Source: Azorinus chamasolen
Taxonomy: Eukaryota; Mollusca; Bivalvia; Cardiida; Solecurtidae
Reading direction: 5' to 3'
Length of the DNA: 64,000 nucleotides
Assembly (NCBI GenBank): GCA_963576725.1
Contig: OY755241.1
Location: forward strand, 26,414,853 to 26,478,852
In this document: positions 1-12,100 of the stretch, piece after piece
Layout of the letters: each line of letters starts with the position of its first letter
Position numbering within the stretch: position 1 is the stretch's first letter
Notes under the pieces: model-generated
Seen by the model: only the letters and a program-made list of their open reading frames with translations
Database searches by the model: none
What the model was told of the DNA's origin: nothing
Position numbers and translations under genes: made by a program

Positions 1-1170
1 TCAAAATTCTTTCACACGTATGTTCAGTATCACTTGAAGGTGTGTCGCGTACAAAACCCAATGGTGAACTTTCAAGGTCAAGGTCACAAATAGGGCGTTA
101 GCAATTCTGTCCGTCCGTTAGCAAATTCGTGTCCTGGCTATAACTTACTCATTTTTTCTCCGATTTTCAAAATTCTTTCACACAAATGTTCAGTATCACT
201 TGAAGGTGTGTCGCGTACAAAACCCAATTGTGAACTTTCAAGGTCAAGGTCACAAGTCTGGCTGGGTGTCCGTCCGTCCGTCCGTCCGTTAGCAAATTCG
301 TGTCCTGGCTATAACTTACTCATTTTTTCTCCGATTTTCAAAATTCTTTCACACAAATGTTCAGTATCACTTGAAGGTGTGTCGCGTACAAAACCCAATT
401 GTGAACTTTCAAGGTCAAGGTCACAAATAGGGCGTTAGCAATTTTCGTGTCCTTGGTAAAACTTACTCATCTTTTCACCAATTTTCAAAATTCTTTCACA
501 CGTATGTTCAGTATCACTTGAAGGTGTGTCGCGTACAAAACCCAATGGTGAACTTTCAAGGTCAAGGTCACAAATAGGGCGTTAGCAATTCTGTCCGTCC
601 GTTAGCAAATTCGTGTCCTGGCTATAACTTACTCATTTTTTCTCCGATTTTCAAAATTCTTTCACACAAATGTTCAGTATCACTTGAAGGTGTGTCGCGT
701 ACAAAACCCAATTGTGAACTTTCAAGGTCAAGGTCACAAATAGGGCGTTAGCAATTTTCGTGTCCTTGGTAAAACTTACTCATCTTTTCACCAATTTTCA
801 AAATTCTTTCACACGTATGTTCAGTATCACTTGAAGGTGTGTCGCGTACAAAACCCAATGGTGAACTTTCAAGGTCAAGGTCACAAATAGGGCGTTAGCA
901 ATTCTGTCCGTCCGTTAGCAAATTCGTGTCCTGGCTATAACTTACTCATTTTTTCTCCGATTTTCAAAATTCTTTCACACATATGTTCAGTATCACTTGA
1001 AGGTGTGTCGCGTACAAAACCCAATTGTGAACTTTCAAGGTCAAGGTCACAAATAGGGCTTCAGTATCACTTGAAGGTGTGTTGCATACAAAACCCAATT
1101 GTGAACTTTCAAGGTCAAGGTCACAAATAGAGCGTTAGCAAATTTTGTGTCCTGGCTGTAGCTAACTAGA
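1..1170. repeat. Tandem array with alternating ~148 and ~165 bp units
   Basis: A phrase beginning TTCAGTATCACTTGAAGG recurs at about 23, 189, 360, 507, 672, 820, 985 and 1060. The spacings alternate near 148 and 165 bp because every second unit carries an extra CTGTCCGTCCGTTAGCAAA block, which gives a higher-order period of about 313 bp. Each unit holds the direct repeat AAGGTCAAGGTCACAA, two abutting AGGTCA half-sites. No terminal hairpin is visible because the array runs off the left edge. It resembles the tandem core of the non-autonomous elements seen later. Short ORFs here are repeat artefacts. Confidence 0.9.
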
Positions 1171-1594
1171 CCTACATCATTACCTTTAAGGTCAGTCATA
1201 TTTGAAGGTGAAAGGTTAAACGCACTTATGTCAATTCAGTAATTCAGGAGGTACACATAACATGTCTATAGCTTAAAAGAAGCATTTCCAGTTTTTACAT
1301 TACAATACTATTGATGTTTTTTTTTTCATATCCTTTATTTGAATAAAAATATGGGTTCAGAGTGTTAGCAGTTTTTACATTAGATTACAAGCCAAATCAT
1401 GTCCATATCATGTCCATATTTTTGTTATATAATGTTATTGCCTTGCCAAGGAGTATTTTCAGTACCTTTACCACCACATCGGATACAGAGACCACACAAA
1501 AAGGTAACAAACTACATGTAGTGTACAATCTGCTTTGATGAATGGTTTGTAGTGTAGCTAATTGTATTTAGGCATGCATGTAAATAAGGTGCCA

Positions 1595-1753
1595 ATTATA
1601 TTATACAACTGGTTTTTAATTTTAATTAATATCGAACATTCTAATTCAACTAAAACCAACTTGTGCAATTCAGATAGAAAACATTTTTAGTATTTAATTT
1701 TGTCATCTTCATTTTAACATGAATATGTTGAAAACCAGTTGTATCAATATAAT
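1595..1753. mobile_element. Small MITE-like element with ~24 bp terminal inverted repeats
   Basis: The left end reads ATTATATTATACAACTGGTT, and the right end is its reverse complement with one extra base and one mismatch. The interior is AT-rich with no ORF. The target duplication is not obvious, so the superfamily is unassigned. The rest of 1171-2240 shows no gene that I can support. Confidence 0.5.
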
Positions 1754-2255
1754 GAAGTGACGCCTCCACGTGGTGGCACCGTCAACAGGCATGCTTGAGG
1801 CTAGAGAGCACCATGTAATCTGTGTAGCACCAAAACATTCATCCTGTGTTTCTAACCTCTCAAACATGTTGTGTCATAACACACACAACCAACAGTATAC
1901 CATACCTAACTGGTTCTCTTTTGTTATGATACAATGTGTTTAGCTGTTGTCAATGTAATGTATACTTAAATATAACTTTCTTTTGCTTTGTGTTTTCTAA
2001 CTCTTACCCCTAAAGTCACTTTTGGTTCAAGGCATCTACTTTTCTATCTTTTGGTTTGGGACTATTCACACAGATTTTCGCCACACCTCCAGCAGTCCTG
2101 GCTGAAGTCACTTCACCTTCACATTGCATGGCATATATCAAACCTGCTTTTCATTTATTTTCAGGTATTGGCGAACTATCTAAAAATTAACATTAACTGT
2201 AAAAAATTAACATTAATACACTGTAACACAATATTGATAGATGTGGTTGGGAAAT

Positions 2256-3107
2256 ATGGCTGAATCAAGAAAGTTTGATACTGACGAGAGTGAAAGCTTT
2301 GTCAATACACCTGTACAGGTAAAGTCTAGCCCTGATAAACAAACACAAAGCATAGGTAAATCAGTACCGCTTATACAAGAGACTACCCCAGTACAGCTGA
2401 TGTCAAGCCCTGTGGAAACATCACAATCCATGGACATGTTGCGGACCCCGAAACGGAAGGCTACACCAGTAACACCAATGTCAAGCCCTAAGGAAACATC
2501 ACAACATAAAGACATGATGTCCTCTAAAGGAAAAGCGCTGATGTCAAGCCCTGTGGAAACATCACAATCCATGGACATGTTGCGGACCCCGAAACGGAAG
2601 GCTACACCAGTAACCCCAATGTCAAGCCCTAAGGAAACATCACAACATAAAGACATGATGTCCTCTAAAGGAAAAGCTACTCCAGTAAAAGCATATTCCT
2701 GTCCAGGCAGGCTTATTTCACCAACCGAGGATGTTGACGCTCTGAAGCATTTAATTACAGAGTTTACTGAACAGACTGACCTCCAACTGCGTGCTTCTTT
2801 GTACTCTACTACTACCAAGGATGTTGGGGAAATTCAAAGGACTTTGGAGGGACTCAGGAGTAACATGAAAACCTTCGTTCAGCAAAGTAATGTGCACCTA
2901 GCTGGGGCAAATCTTAAGGTCAAAGCGCTGCAGCAGAAGGCTTCTTTCCAACAACAAATAATCAATGGTGTGGAACTGGAAAAGAAGTATTTGCAACTGA
3001 AGGTGGACGAACTGGAAAAGATTATTGCTGACAATCATACAGGACAGATGGATTCATCCCTATTTGATGATGAATTTGAAGACCCTGAAAAGAAAGAAAA
3101 CATCTAG
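2256..3107 (+). CDS. Unrecognised Ser/Pro-rich coiled-coil protein with an internal duplication
   Basis: I do not recognise this protein. The frame is open from 2241. The ATG at 2256 (AATATGGCTG) has the better Kozak context and gives about 283 residues. The N-terminal half is low complexity, with repeated SSP and TPV phosphosite-like motifs and basic KRKA/KGKA clusters. It includes two nearly identical 47-residue blocks (2397-2537 and 2538-2678). The C-terminal half, from about DVDALKHLITEFTEQ, is predicted helical with heptad-like Leu/Ile spacing, and the last 15 residues are acidic. No signal peptide or membrane segment is seen. A tail with phosphosites and a coiled coil would suit a nuclear or cytoskeletal adaptor, but that is inference. 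It may be a single-exon gene or a terminal exon, and a copy carried by an element cannot be excluded. Confidence 0.6.
   Translation: MAESRKFDTDESESFVNTPVQVKSSPDKQTQSIGKSVPLIQETTPVQLMSSPVETSQSMDMLRTPKRKATPVTPMSSPKETSQHKDMMSSKGKALMSSPVETSQSMDMLRTPKRKATPVTPMSSPKETSQHKDMMSSKGKATPVKAYSCPGRLISPTEDVDALKHLITEFTEQTDLQLRASLYSTTTKDVGEIQRTLEGLRSNMKTFVQQSNVHLAGANLKVKALQQKASFQQQIINGVELEKKYLQLKVDELEKIIADNHTGQMDSSLFDDEFEDPEKKENI
2397..2678 (+). repeat. Perfect-frame 141 bp tandem duplication inside the coding region
   Basis: Two consecutive 141 bp units (47 codons each) differ at only a few bases. Each starts at CTGATGTCAAGCCCTG and ends near TCTAAAGGAAAAGC. The high identity implies a recent event that kept the reading frame, so repeat number may vary between individuals. 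Confidence 0.9.
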
Positions 3108-3173
3108 AATTCACTTTTTGAATATTTATATCTTTACTATGTTCTAAGCCTTTGAAATATTTTTTTCATTTTT

Positions 3174-3912
3174 AGCTCACCTGAGCTTGCTCAAGTGAGC
3201 TATTGTCATCGTGCTCCGTCCGGCGTCGTGCGTCGTCAACATTTGGCTTGTGAACACTCTAGAGGTCACATTTTTAGTCAAATCTTCATGAAACTTGGTC
3301 AGAATGATTGTCTTGAAAAAATCTCGGATGAGTTCGAAAGTGGGTCATGTGGGGTCAAAAACTAGGTCACTAGGTCAAATTATTGAAAATCTTTGTGAAC
3401 ACTCTAGAGGTCACATTTTTAGTCCAATCTTCATGAAACTTGGTCAGAATGATTGTCTTGATGAAAACTCGGATGAGTTTGAAAAAGTGGGTCACGTAGG
3501 TTGAAAAACTAGGTCACTAGGTCAAATTATTGAAAAACCTTGTGAACACTCTAGAGGTCACATTTTTAGCCCAATCTTGATCAAACTTGCTCAGAATGAT
3601 ATTCTTGATGATATCTCGATCGAGTTCGATCATGGGTGGGGCAGGATTAAAAAGTAGGTCACTAGGTCAAATCTTAGAAAAATCTTGTTTACACTATAGA
3701 AGCCACATTTTCTGCCTAATCTTCATCAAACTTGCTTAGGTTGATTACCTTGATAATATCTCAATCGAGTTCGATCATAGGTCGGCTGGGGTCAAAAAGT
3801 AGGTCACTAGGTCAAATCTTAGAAAAACCTTGTTTACACCCTAGAGGCCACATTTTTTACCCAATCTTGATCAAACTTGCTCAGAATGATAACTTTGATG
3901 GTATCTGCTTTA
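3174..3912 (+). mobile_element. Truncated non-autonomous Helentron-like element with tandem core
   Basis: It starts with the hairpin-forming left end AGCTCACCTGAGC...GCTCAAGTGAGC, followed by CGTCGTGCGTCGTCAAC. About five ~147 bp units follow, each containing ACTAGGTCACTAGGTCAAAT and GGTCAGAATGAT. The same family is complete at 44964-46446. The expected CTCTTGTT right end is missing, since the sequence breaks at an A-run near 3910. ORFs in the array follow unit length and are not genes. Confidence 0.75.
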
Positions 3913-4316
3913 AAAAAAAACATTTTTGTTTGTTTGTTTATTGAAGATGGTAATAAGAAATATTTTTGAATTCTAAATGGTAATTTTGTTCTTAATGACA
4001 ATTTTAGTATATATATTTCAACCCCAAAACAAAAAGCATCTTAATAATAATTTGGTAATTCATTATTACCTTTCAATGCATATATTTGCAATTGTTGCAT
4101 GTACATGTGTACATTTGTGTCTGCTTGTAACATGTATTTGTTCATTACATTGCATACTTGACAAGTAACCATTCATAGTATACCTTACATTCTCGTTTCC
4201 CTTCATACTGTATATAAAGAGCAACGGGCCTTATTTTAACGTATTGAATGCTCTGGCAGCTCAACGGTCCGTATAAAGTTAGCAATGCTTCCTGCTAACG
4301 TTCAAATACTCTTGTG

Positions 4317-4410
4317 TTTCTATTTATAGATCATCTAGCGGTCCTTATCGCCAAATAGTGACCGGTCACTATTTGGCCATAAGGACCGCTAGACAATCTA
4401 TAAATAGAAA
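4317..4410. repeat. 94 bp near-perfect palindrome without a loop
   Basis: Two 47 bp arms meet at GACC|GGTC. They start and end with TTTCTATTTATAGAT and its reverse complement, with three mismatches in the stem. No ORF. It may be a foldback MITE or a recombination product. Confidence 0.9.
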
Positions 4411-4456
4411 CTCATGAGAATAAAATCGTGACATATCTATAAATAGATCTCATTAA

Positions 4457-4676
4457 CCAATTTCCTCATAGACTATATTTAGATTTTACCTCTTGGAATT
4501 AATATACAGAAAAGGAGCATTGACTAATGAAAAGGAAATAAAACAATTTAGTAGTACTGAAACCATTGTGATAAATAGAGCATTTGCTCCATTGGAGCTA
4601 ATGCCTTATTTGTCACAATGGTTTCAAAAAGTGACATTTACAGATGCTTCAAAAGGCGTCAATATCATGGAATGGG
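4457..4676. mobile_element. TTAA-flanked piggyBac-like MITE
   Basis: TTAA flanks both ends (4453-4456 and 4677-4680). The termini are imperfect inverted repeats of the form CCAATTTCCTCAT and ATGGAATGGG. The centre holds an inner palindrome around AACCATTGTGATAAATAGAG. Elements with the same terminal CCCATTCCCTCAT and the same inner palindrome lie at 32273-32487 and 43970-44162. The ORF across it is not a gene. Confidence 0.7.
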
Positions 4677-4865
4677 TTAAGCAGCCGTCCCTTATCTTCC
4701 TCACCCAGCGTAGCAAACTTGCTTTTAAGCGATGCAACCGACATTTTGCGTCTTGTTGTGACTGGTTAATATGCCGTGTGTAAACACAATCATATAGATC
4801 TGTAAGCTCATCTGGAACAAAGTGCTAGAGTGAGCTATTGGGGTTGTCCCATGTGCGGTATAATA

Positions 4866-5034
4866 TAAGAAATAGTACACACCACTGCGGGCCTCCTGGC
4901 GTTATAGTGACCGACCTGTCAGCCCTTAACATTGTTCGGACCTCAGCCTTCGGCTTCGGTCCGATCAATGTTTCGGGCTGACAGGTCGGTCACTATAACG
5001 CCAGGAGGCCCTCAGTGGTGTGTACTATTTCTTA
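4866..5034. repeat. 169 bp palindrome with ~77 bp arms
   Basis: The left arm starts TAAGAAATAGTACACACCAC and the right arm ends with its reverse complement. The arms pair over about 77 bp with only a few mismatches. The loop is a short TCAGCC/TTCGGCTTC segment that itself pairs. The GC-rich centre contrasts with the AT-rich surroundings. No ORF. It is a probable foldback element or MITE. Confidence 0.9.
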
Positions 5035-5827
5035 ATTAGTGGTTTATGATTATCATTGTATGTTGTTGACTTGTACTTTGGATTTTCCTGCAACTTAATT
5101 ACCAGTCCCCCCATGACATGGTATTTGTAATAATTATCAACCTGCTGTATAATTTTAATGCTTCTTATTAGGAATATAAAGGCAGATAGCCTGAGTTATA
5201 ACATCACTTGATGTTTACTTTTATTTTTAGAATTGATAATCATTTTAAAGTTTGACTGCAGTTTCAAATGTTTTCTATGATTTATTTTTCTACTCATTTT
5301 GTTTTAGATGTAAAAATACTCATATGGTGCAAAGGCAAACAATCAGTTTTCTAATGCAGTACCTAACTTTGTAAGAGAATATCTAGAATATCTATTTAAT
5401 AATATTTCACTATCAAACATCATTTAATATTGTCTCTTTTGGCATCTGCATTGTTATTACTCATTGTTAGCCTTTTGGGAAAAACACATCTCCTGTCTTT
5501 CCTATATAGATGTAAAAATGTGTTAAAGTTTCGAAATAAATATGTTTCAGGCTGATGTCTGATGGTCGTAGTCATTGAGTTAACTCTGCTTCTCGTCAAC
5601 AAGGTAATATTGAAATAATATTTTTTTTCCTAATAATTCAGATATACTTTTACAATCCAAGTTTTATTTACAAACAGAAAACGAGAATACCTTTTATCTT
5701 ACCTGGAAGGTATTAGAGCGTTGTCTCCATATTTATGAACAACCATTAAACCATCAGTATTATTTTGGTGCCTTATCCTGTTATATGTCAAGATTTTACA
5801 ACTATTTCAGTTTTGACATCAACAACC
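5035..5827. other. AT-rich non-coding stretch upstream of the Helentron gene
   Basis: No credible ORF, repeat or RNA gene is visible. If the element limits are right this is the 5' non-coding region and promoter of the Helentron, but I cannot point to a specific promoter motif. Confidence 0.4.
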
Positions 5828-5908
5828 ATGAATAGACGGCAGAAAGAGAAAGAACGTGAAAAGAAGAGACATCAGCGTCAGAAAAGAAAGGAACCAAGTC
5901 ATAGATCA
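5828..5908 (+). CDS. Possible first exon of the Helentron protein
   Basis: An ATG at 5828 opens 27 strongly basic codons (MNRRQKEKEREKKRHQRQKR...). They are followed at 5909 by GTTAGT, a usable donor. The next acceptor, a T-rich tract ending TTTTTAG at 6143, is followed at once by a frame that is open into the large ORF, and both sides are phase 0. Joining them gives a 2143-residue product with a basic start. The donor lacks the preferred preceding G, so this splice is inference. Read through instead, the frame stops after 39 codons at 5945. Confidence 0.45.
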
Positions 5909-6143
5909 GTTAGTGCTTCTAACCACATACAACTTCTTTCATAACTGTCACATGCAAACAAAATTCACTTGTTTAAACATTTGAGTAAATAAATCTTTAA
6001 AACATTGGAAGAATAGTACATATTTTCAATGGTCATTTGAAGTTCCTTTCATTTACATAATAATGAGATTTCTTTTTCTAAACAAGAAATATGCATATTA
6101 ATTCCCATATTTCTATATATGTTTTTCCCCAATATATTTTTAG

Positions 6144-9100
6144 GATGACTGCACACCTATCGAGCCAGCAATCCTTCCGAGACATTCATCTTCAGACACC
6201 TCCTTACAGCAAGATTCAGCTAAAGCAACTTTCTCACCACCACCTATAGGGGATTTGGCCACTCTCCACCCACCTTCAGCTGAAGATTCTTCATTGAATA
6301 GAGTCTCTCTACAAGTTCCAGAACAATCTGGAGCAAACTGTGACCAACCTGCAGTCACTGATAAACAGTTAACCACAAACAATGATTTACAAACAGTTTC
6401 TGTGGAACAAGCTGCTAGTGTCCTAGAAGTACTTCCCGTTCCATCTGGTTACAAAATACCGAAACTTCCAAATGTTCATTCAAACACTGTGAATAAAACA
6501 ACAGATAATGAAAGTAAGCTAATGAAAAGGAAGCTGTATATGAAAAACTTAATGGCCAGTAAACGAAAAAATGCCAAATACAAAGCTTCAGAGAAGGTAA
6601 ATGAAGGTATGCTGCGTAAGACTAAGCGTGAAAATACTGCATATAGATGTGCTGAACGTGAACGTGAAACTGAGAAAAGAAAGACTAAACGTGAAAATAG
6701 TGCATATAGAGGTGCTGAACGTGAACATGAAACGGAGAAAAGAAAGACTAAACGTGAAAATAGTGCATATAGAGGTGCTGAACGTGAACGTGAAACGGAG
6801 AAAAGAAATACTAAACGTGAAAATAGTGCATACAGATGTGCTGAACGCAAACGTGATAATGAAAAACGAAATATTAAACGTGAAAATAGTGCATATAGAG
6901 ATGCTGAATTTGATCGGGATAATGATAAACGCAGAAGCAGACGTGAAGATTTCAGTTACAGATCTTCAGAACAATCACTTGACACAAGCTCAAGAAAGAG
7001 AAAACGTGATGACAGTAATTATAGAAATTTAGAAAAAAGGAATGAATCTTTGTCTAAAAAGAGAAGGAGACAAGATTGTGACTACAGAGAAACTGAAAAG
7101 CATATGGATGCAGTGAGCAAACAAATAAAAAGAACTGACAAAAGGTATAAATCTAAAGAAGCTCAGCAATCAAGTCAATACAGAAATAATAAAACAGAAA
7201 TGACATTGCAACAGAGAATAAAACATTTTCATAAGATAGTAGAAAAGGGGCCTGTCTATATTTGTACAAGTTGTCAACAGTTGTATTATCGACATAGTGT
7301 AAACATTTACAAACATGAAAACTATAGAAAACTCAATATCCCAGAAATAGTAAGTGAAGATGAAAAAATCTGGATATGTACCACATGTAAATCCTATGCA
7401 AGCAAAAATAAGATACCGCCAATGTCAACAATGAATAAAATGGGATTTCCAGCCCAAGGTGTGCTCAGTGACCTCAATCCATTGGAACAAAATCTTCTTG
7501 CTGTGAGACTCCCCTTTATGAAAATCCATGAAGCACCTAGAGGAAAGCAAAAGTTTATACGTGGAAACATGGTTTTGGTTCCAGCTGATGTGAACAATAC
7601 AGTCTCACAGCTACCAAGACTTACCTCTAACACTGCAACTATCAAAGCCAAACTGAAGCGCAAACTAAAATACAAACATCATGTGTATAGTGTTAACATT
7701 AGACCACAACTTGTTCGAAGATGTGCAGAGTTTCTTGCTAGTAGACCCCTATACAAAGATTATGTGACCTATAATGGGGACTGGCACAGTGAACAAGACG
7801 TTGAGGCAACAGACTCAGTACTTAATGACAATGAGTGTGACACTGATACATCCAGTCAAGATTTGAATGAGTCAGACCTACAAAATATCAGACATCAAAA
7901 TTCAGGATACATTGATACTTGTTTGCCAAGTACTTCTAATGCTGATAGCCTGCAGAAAAGTCCATCTGAATACCCAGATCAATCTACCACTACAAACAAC
8001 ACTGATATTGGTGAAGATGATGAATGGAGTGAAATGGATGAGAATGAAATAGCATCAGGTATGTGTGATACAATGTTATCATCTCAAGACTTTCTAGAGC
8101 CAGATGAAAGAGACTTTGTTTATAACTTTGCGCCTGGTGAAGGAGGTGCTCCAGTGAGCGTGTTCTTAGAAAAAGAATCTGAAGAGTTAGGTTTCCCAAG
8201 TATATTTTGTGGAGAGCGTCGTCCAAACAATGATGAAAGACCAGTCAAAGTCACATATGGAGATATTGTCAAATCAGAATTACGAAGTGTAGACCGTAGA
8301 GCAGCTTCTTTAGTTGAAAATATATTCTTCAAAGCCAAAAAGATCCAAATGAAAATTCTGATTGATCAAACAAACATCCTTATCAGAAAAGTGAAAACTA
8401 GAAATGAACCATTAACTGTGAAAGACATTAAGGGTGATGCTGTGAACAACCTTATATACCATGACAAAGCCTACAAATCACTTGCTAGTATAAGAGGTTC
8501 CCCACCATACTTTGAAAAAACCAGTAAGGACTTGTTTGCCATGATTAGACAACTTGGCACTGCCAGTTTTTTCATTACACTGTCAGCTGCTGAAACCAGA
8601 TGGACCCATCTCTTGTCATTACTAGCACTTATTGTTGACAAAAAAGTCTACACTGAAGATGAAATAGTTTCACTTACCTGGGAAGACAAGTGTCGTCTTA
8701 TACAATCAGATCCAGTTACTTGTGCTAGACATTTCGACTTTCAAGTGAACAAGTTTCTGCATGAATTCTTGCTTACCAGTGCAGCACCTGTTGGTCAAAT
8801 TGAAGACTATTTCTACCGAGTTGAATACCAGAACAGAGGCTCTCCCCACATTCACATGGTTGTTTGGTGTAGTAATGCTCCACAGTATGGCAATGACTCG
8901 GAGGTTGATATCTGTGAGTTTGTTGACAAGTACATTACCTGCCACATGCCAGATGTAGACAGTCTATTGAAAAATCTAGTAGAACTTCAAATTCATAGAC
9001 ACAGCCATACATGTCAAATGAAAAAGAAAAAAAAGTGTCGATTTGGATTCCCTCGACCTGTACTTAACAGAACAGTCATTCTTGAGCCTCTATCTTTAAC

Positions 9101-12100
9101 TGAATTTTCTAAAGAGGAAATATCTTTTCATAAAAGCAATTGGCAGAAAGTCTATGCAGCTCTGAATGACATTGATGAGTCGGATGAATTAACATATGAA
9201 GTATTCCTTGATCGTCTGCAACTTAATGAACAAGAATACATTTGTGCAATTAGATCCTCCATCAAAAGGTCAACTATATTTCTGAAGAGGTCATACTTAG
9301 AGACAAGAGTCAATAACTACAATACATCGGTTCTTCAGGCATGGAGAGCAAACACAGACATTCAGTTTGTGTTAGATGTGTATGCTTGTGCCACTTATGT
9401 TGCGTCATACCTAACAAAGAGTCAGCGTGGTATGAGTGAACTCCTGCGTAAAGCCACACAAGAAGCTAATCAAGGCAATAATGATATTCGGCAACAGGTG
9501 AAGGTTGTTGGAAATAAGTTTCTCAACTCTGTAGAAATAAGTGCACAAGAAGCGGTATACCTTTGTCTACAGCTATCCATGAAGAAAGCATCCAGACATG
9601 TGATTTTTGTGAATACAAGTCCTCCAGAAGAAAGAGTTACTCTGTTAAAACCAAAGCATATTCTAGACAGCATGGATGATGAGGATGAAGACATTGAGTG
9701 TAATAGTCTGCTCTCCAGGTATGCTGAAAGGCCAAAAGACATGGAGCACATCACCCTAGCAGAGTTTGCCTCTATGTATGAACAAGTGAAACCACCATAT
9801 GTATCTAGACGTGACGACCAATCTGACCCTAAACTAGAGAAATTGCTTCCTGAACCTGACAGTCTACAAAATGAAGATGAAACAGAAGAACAAGAACCAT
9901 CTGCCATTACACAGAAACAACACACAAAGTATAGAAGACGAAGGAAAGGTAACATCATAAGATCTGTACATTTCAACCCAGATGTTGACAGTGAAAAGTA
10001 TTACAGAGAGCTACTGGTTCTTTACTATCCATGGAGAGAAGAACAAAACCTTAAAGGTGACTGTGAAACATATTGCAACAAATTTCAACTAGTGAAAGAT
10101 GAAATTGAAAACTGTAGAAAAACATTTGAACCTTATGCAGATGCGGTCAATAACGCACAGAACATGCTTAATTCAGAACCTGATTTGGAAGATGTTTGGA
10201 ATGAGCTAGCTCCTGGCACTGAATATAGCGAAACACATGAAAGAGATGAGCAAAGAGTATTTCCTGACATAGGCATAGAAGATTACAACATAGGTTCAGA
10301 TCTTGGTGTACCTATAACTACATCTGATGAAGAATTGCTAGAATTTCATGAAATGCTAGATGAACCATACAGAGAACTTATGAGAACACTAAACATGGAG
10401 CAAACAAATTTCGTCAATGACACTTTGCATATATTGAAACATTCCAATGAACAAATCTTCAGGTTCTTGAGTGGTGGAGCTGGTGTAGGTAAAAGCTTTG
10501 TAGTTCGAGCTCTCTACCAATCTGCCCTGAAATACTACAACAAGCATGCTGGTGAAAACTTTGCTGCACATAATATTCTTCTCCTTGCCCCAACTGGTAA
10601 AGCAGCTTACCACATTCATGGATCAACAATACACAATGCTTTGAAAATTCCAGCAAACAATAAGTTAGAATATAGACCCCTTCGTTCAGGCCAACTCAAT
10701 ACTCTACGGAACCAGATCGGGAAATTGAAGCTGATATTCATAGATGAAATATCCATGGTTGGTTTCAGGATGTTAAATTTCATTCATCAACGAATGATGG
10801 AAATAATGCAAAGTCCTAAACCATTTGGGGGAGTATCAGTTGTTGTAGTAGGTGATTTATTCCAGTTAGAGCCAGTTTATGACACATATGCATTCCTACA
10901 ACCATCTCATGGGTTTATGCCACTTGCAACAAATCTATGGACAGAACTGTTTGAAATGTTTGAGTTGAAGCAGATCATGAGACAAGCAGACAGTAAGCAG
11001 TTTGCAGAACTCCTCAATCGCCTACGAGAAGGAAATCACACACGCAGTGATCTTGAACTACTAAAAGGAAGAATAATAGACAGAGATGGAGCTGACTACC
11101 CTCATCATGCCACTCACCTCATGCATACCAATGAAAAGGTGAATGCCTACAACAGTCAAGTTATTCAAAGATCCCCAAATCAGGTTTTTACCATCAAAGC
11201 CAAAGATCGTGTTGTTGGATCCACTCCACCTGGAATGCGTAAGAAAATATTAGAAAATTTCATGAAAAGTCATGAAAAAAACTGCCAACTACCAAATGAA
11301 GTCTTAGGATGTAAAGATATATATTATGATCTCACAGTGAATTTGAATACATCAGATGGTCTCACGAATGGAGCTTCCTGCAAGATTATAAAGATAGACA
11401 TTGAAAACCAGGAAACATTGGCCACTGGAATTATATGGGTGAAATTTCTGGACAGTTCATGTGGAAAAGCTTTGCGAACAGAATCAAGGAGACTCTATAA
11501 ACCAGGCTATGACAAGACGTGGACACCTCTTCAACCAGTTGTGAAAGAGTTCAATGCTGGAAAACAAGGGCAGGCAATAATACAAAGGTATCAGTTCCCA
11601 CTACGACCGTCACATGCAAAATCCATTCATAGGTCACAAGGTGATACACTGGATGTTGCTGTTGTTGACCTTACTCTGACTCGACAAGTGAAACATATAC
11701 ATTATGTTGCTTTAAGTCGCCTCCAGTCACTAGAAGGTCTTCACATTTTAAATCTACAAGAAGACAAAATTGCAGTGGACAAAAGAGTAGTTGCAGAGAT
11801 GGCAAGATTGAGAGCATCTCCACTAACTTTGCGTCAGCCCCCTCTTTCACAATATCCACAACAGTTTAAACTGGTATTTCTGAATGCACGATCCCTACAT
11901 CGACATATTGATGATGCCAGAAATGATAAAAATGTACAATCTGCAAACGTTGCATGTTTCTCTGAAACTCGATTCTACAAAAAGGACTCCATTGATGATA
12001 CTTCTATGAAGGACTTCAGCAGTCAATATAGACAAGACTGTAACCAATCAACCAGATCACGACCACCTTATGGACTTGCAGTGTACTCCAAATCTGAATT

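Noticed and set aside
1..1170. Regularly spaced repeats considered as a CRISPR array.
   Set aside because: The 'spacers' are themselves repeated, units are ~150 bp, and the setting is an animal genome.
6255..6257. TTG as the start of the Helentron ORF.
   Set aside because: The same frame is open upstream to the splice acceptor at 6143. A TTG start is not expected in animal nuclear genes.
6476..7032. Antisense and +1 ORFs over the Helentron N-terminal repeats.
   Set aside because: Shadows of the 63 bp repeat, which stays open in other frames. The sense frame alone continues into known domains.
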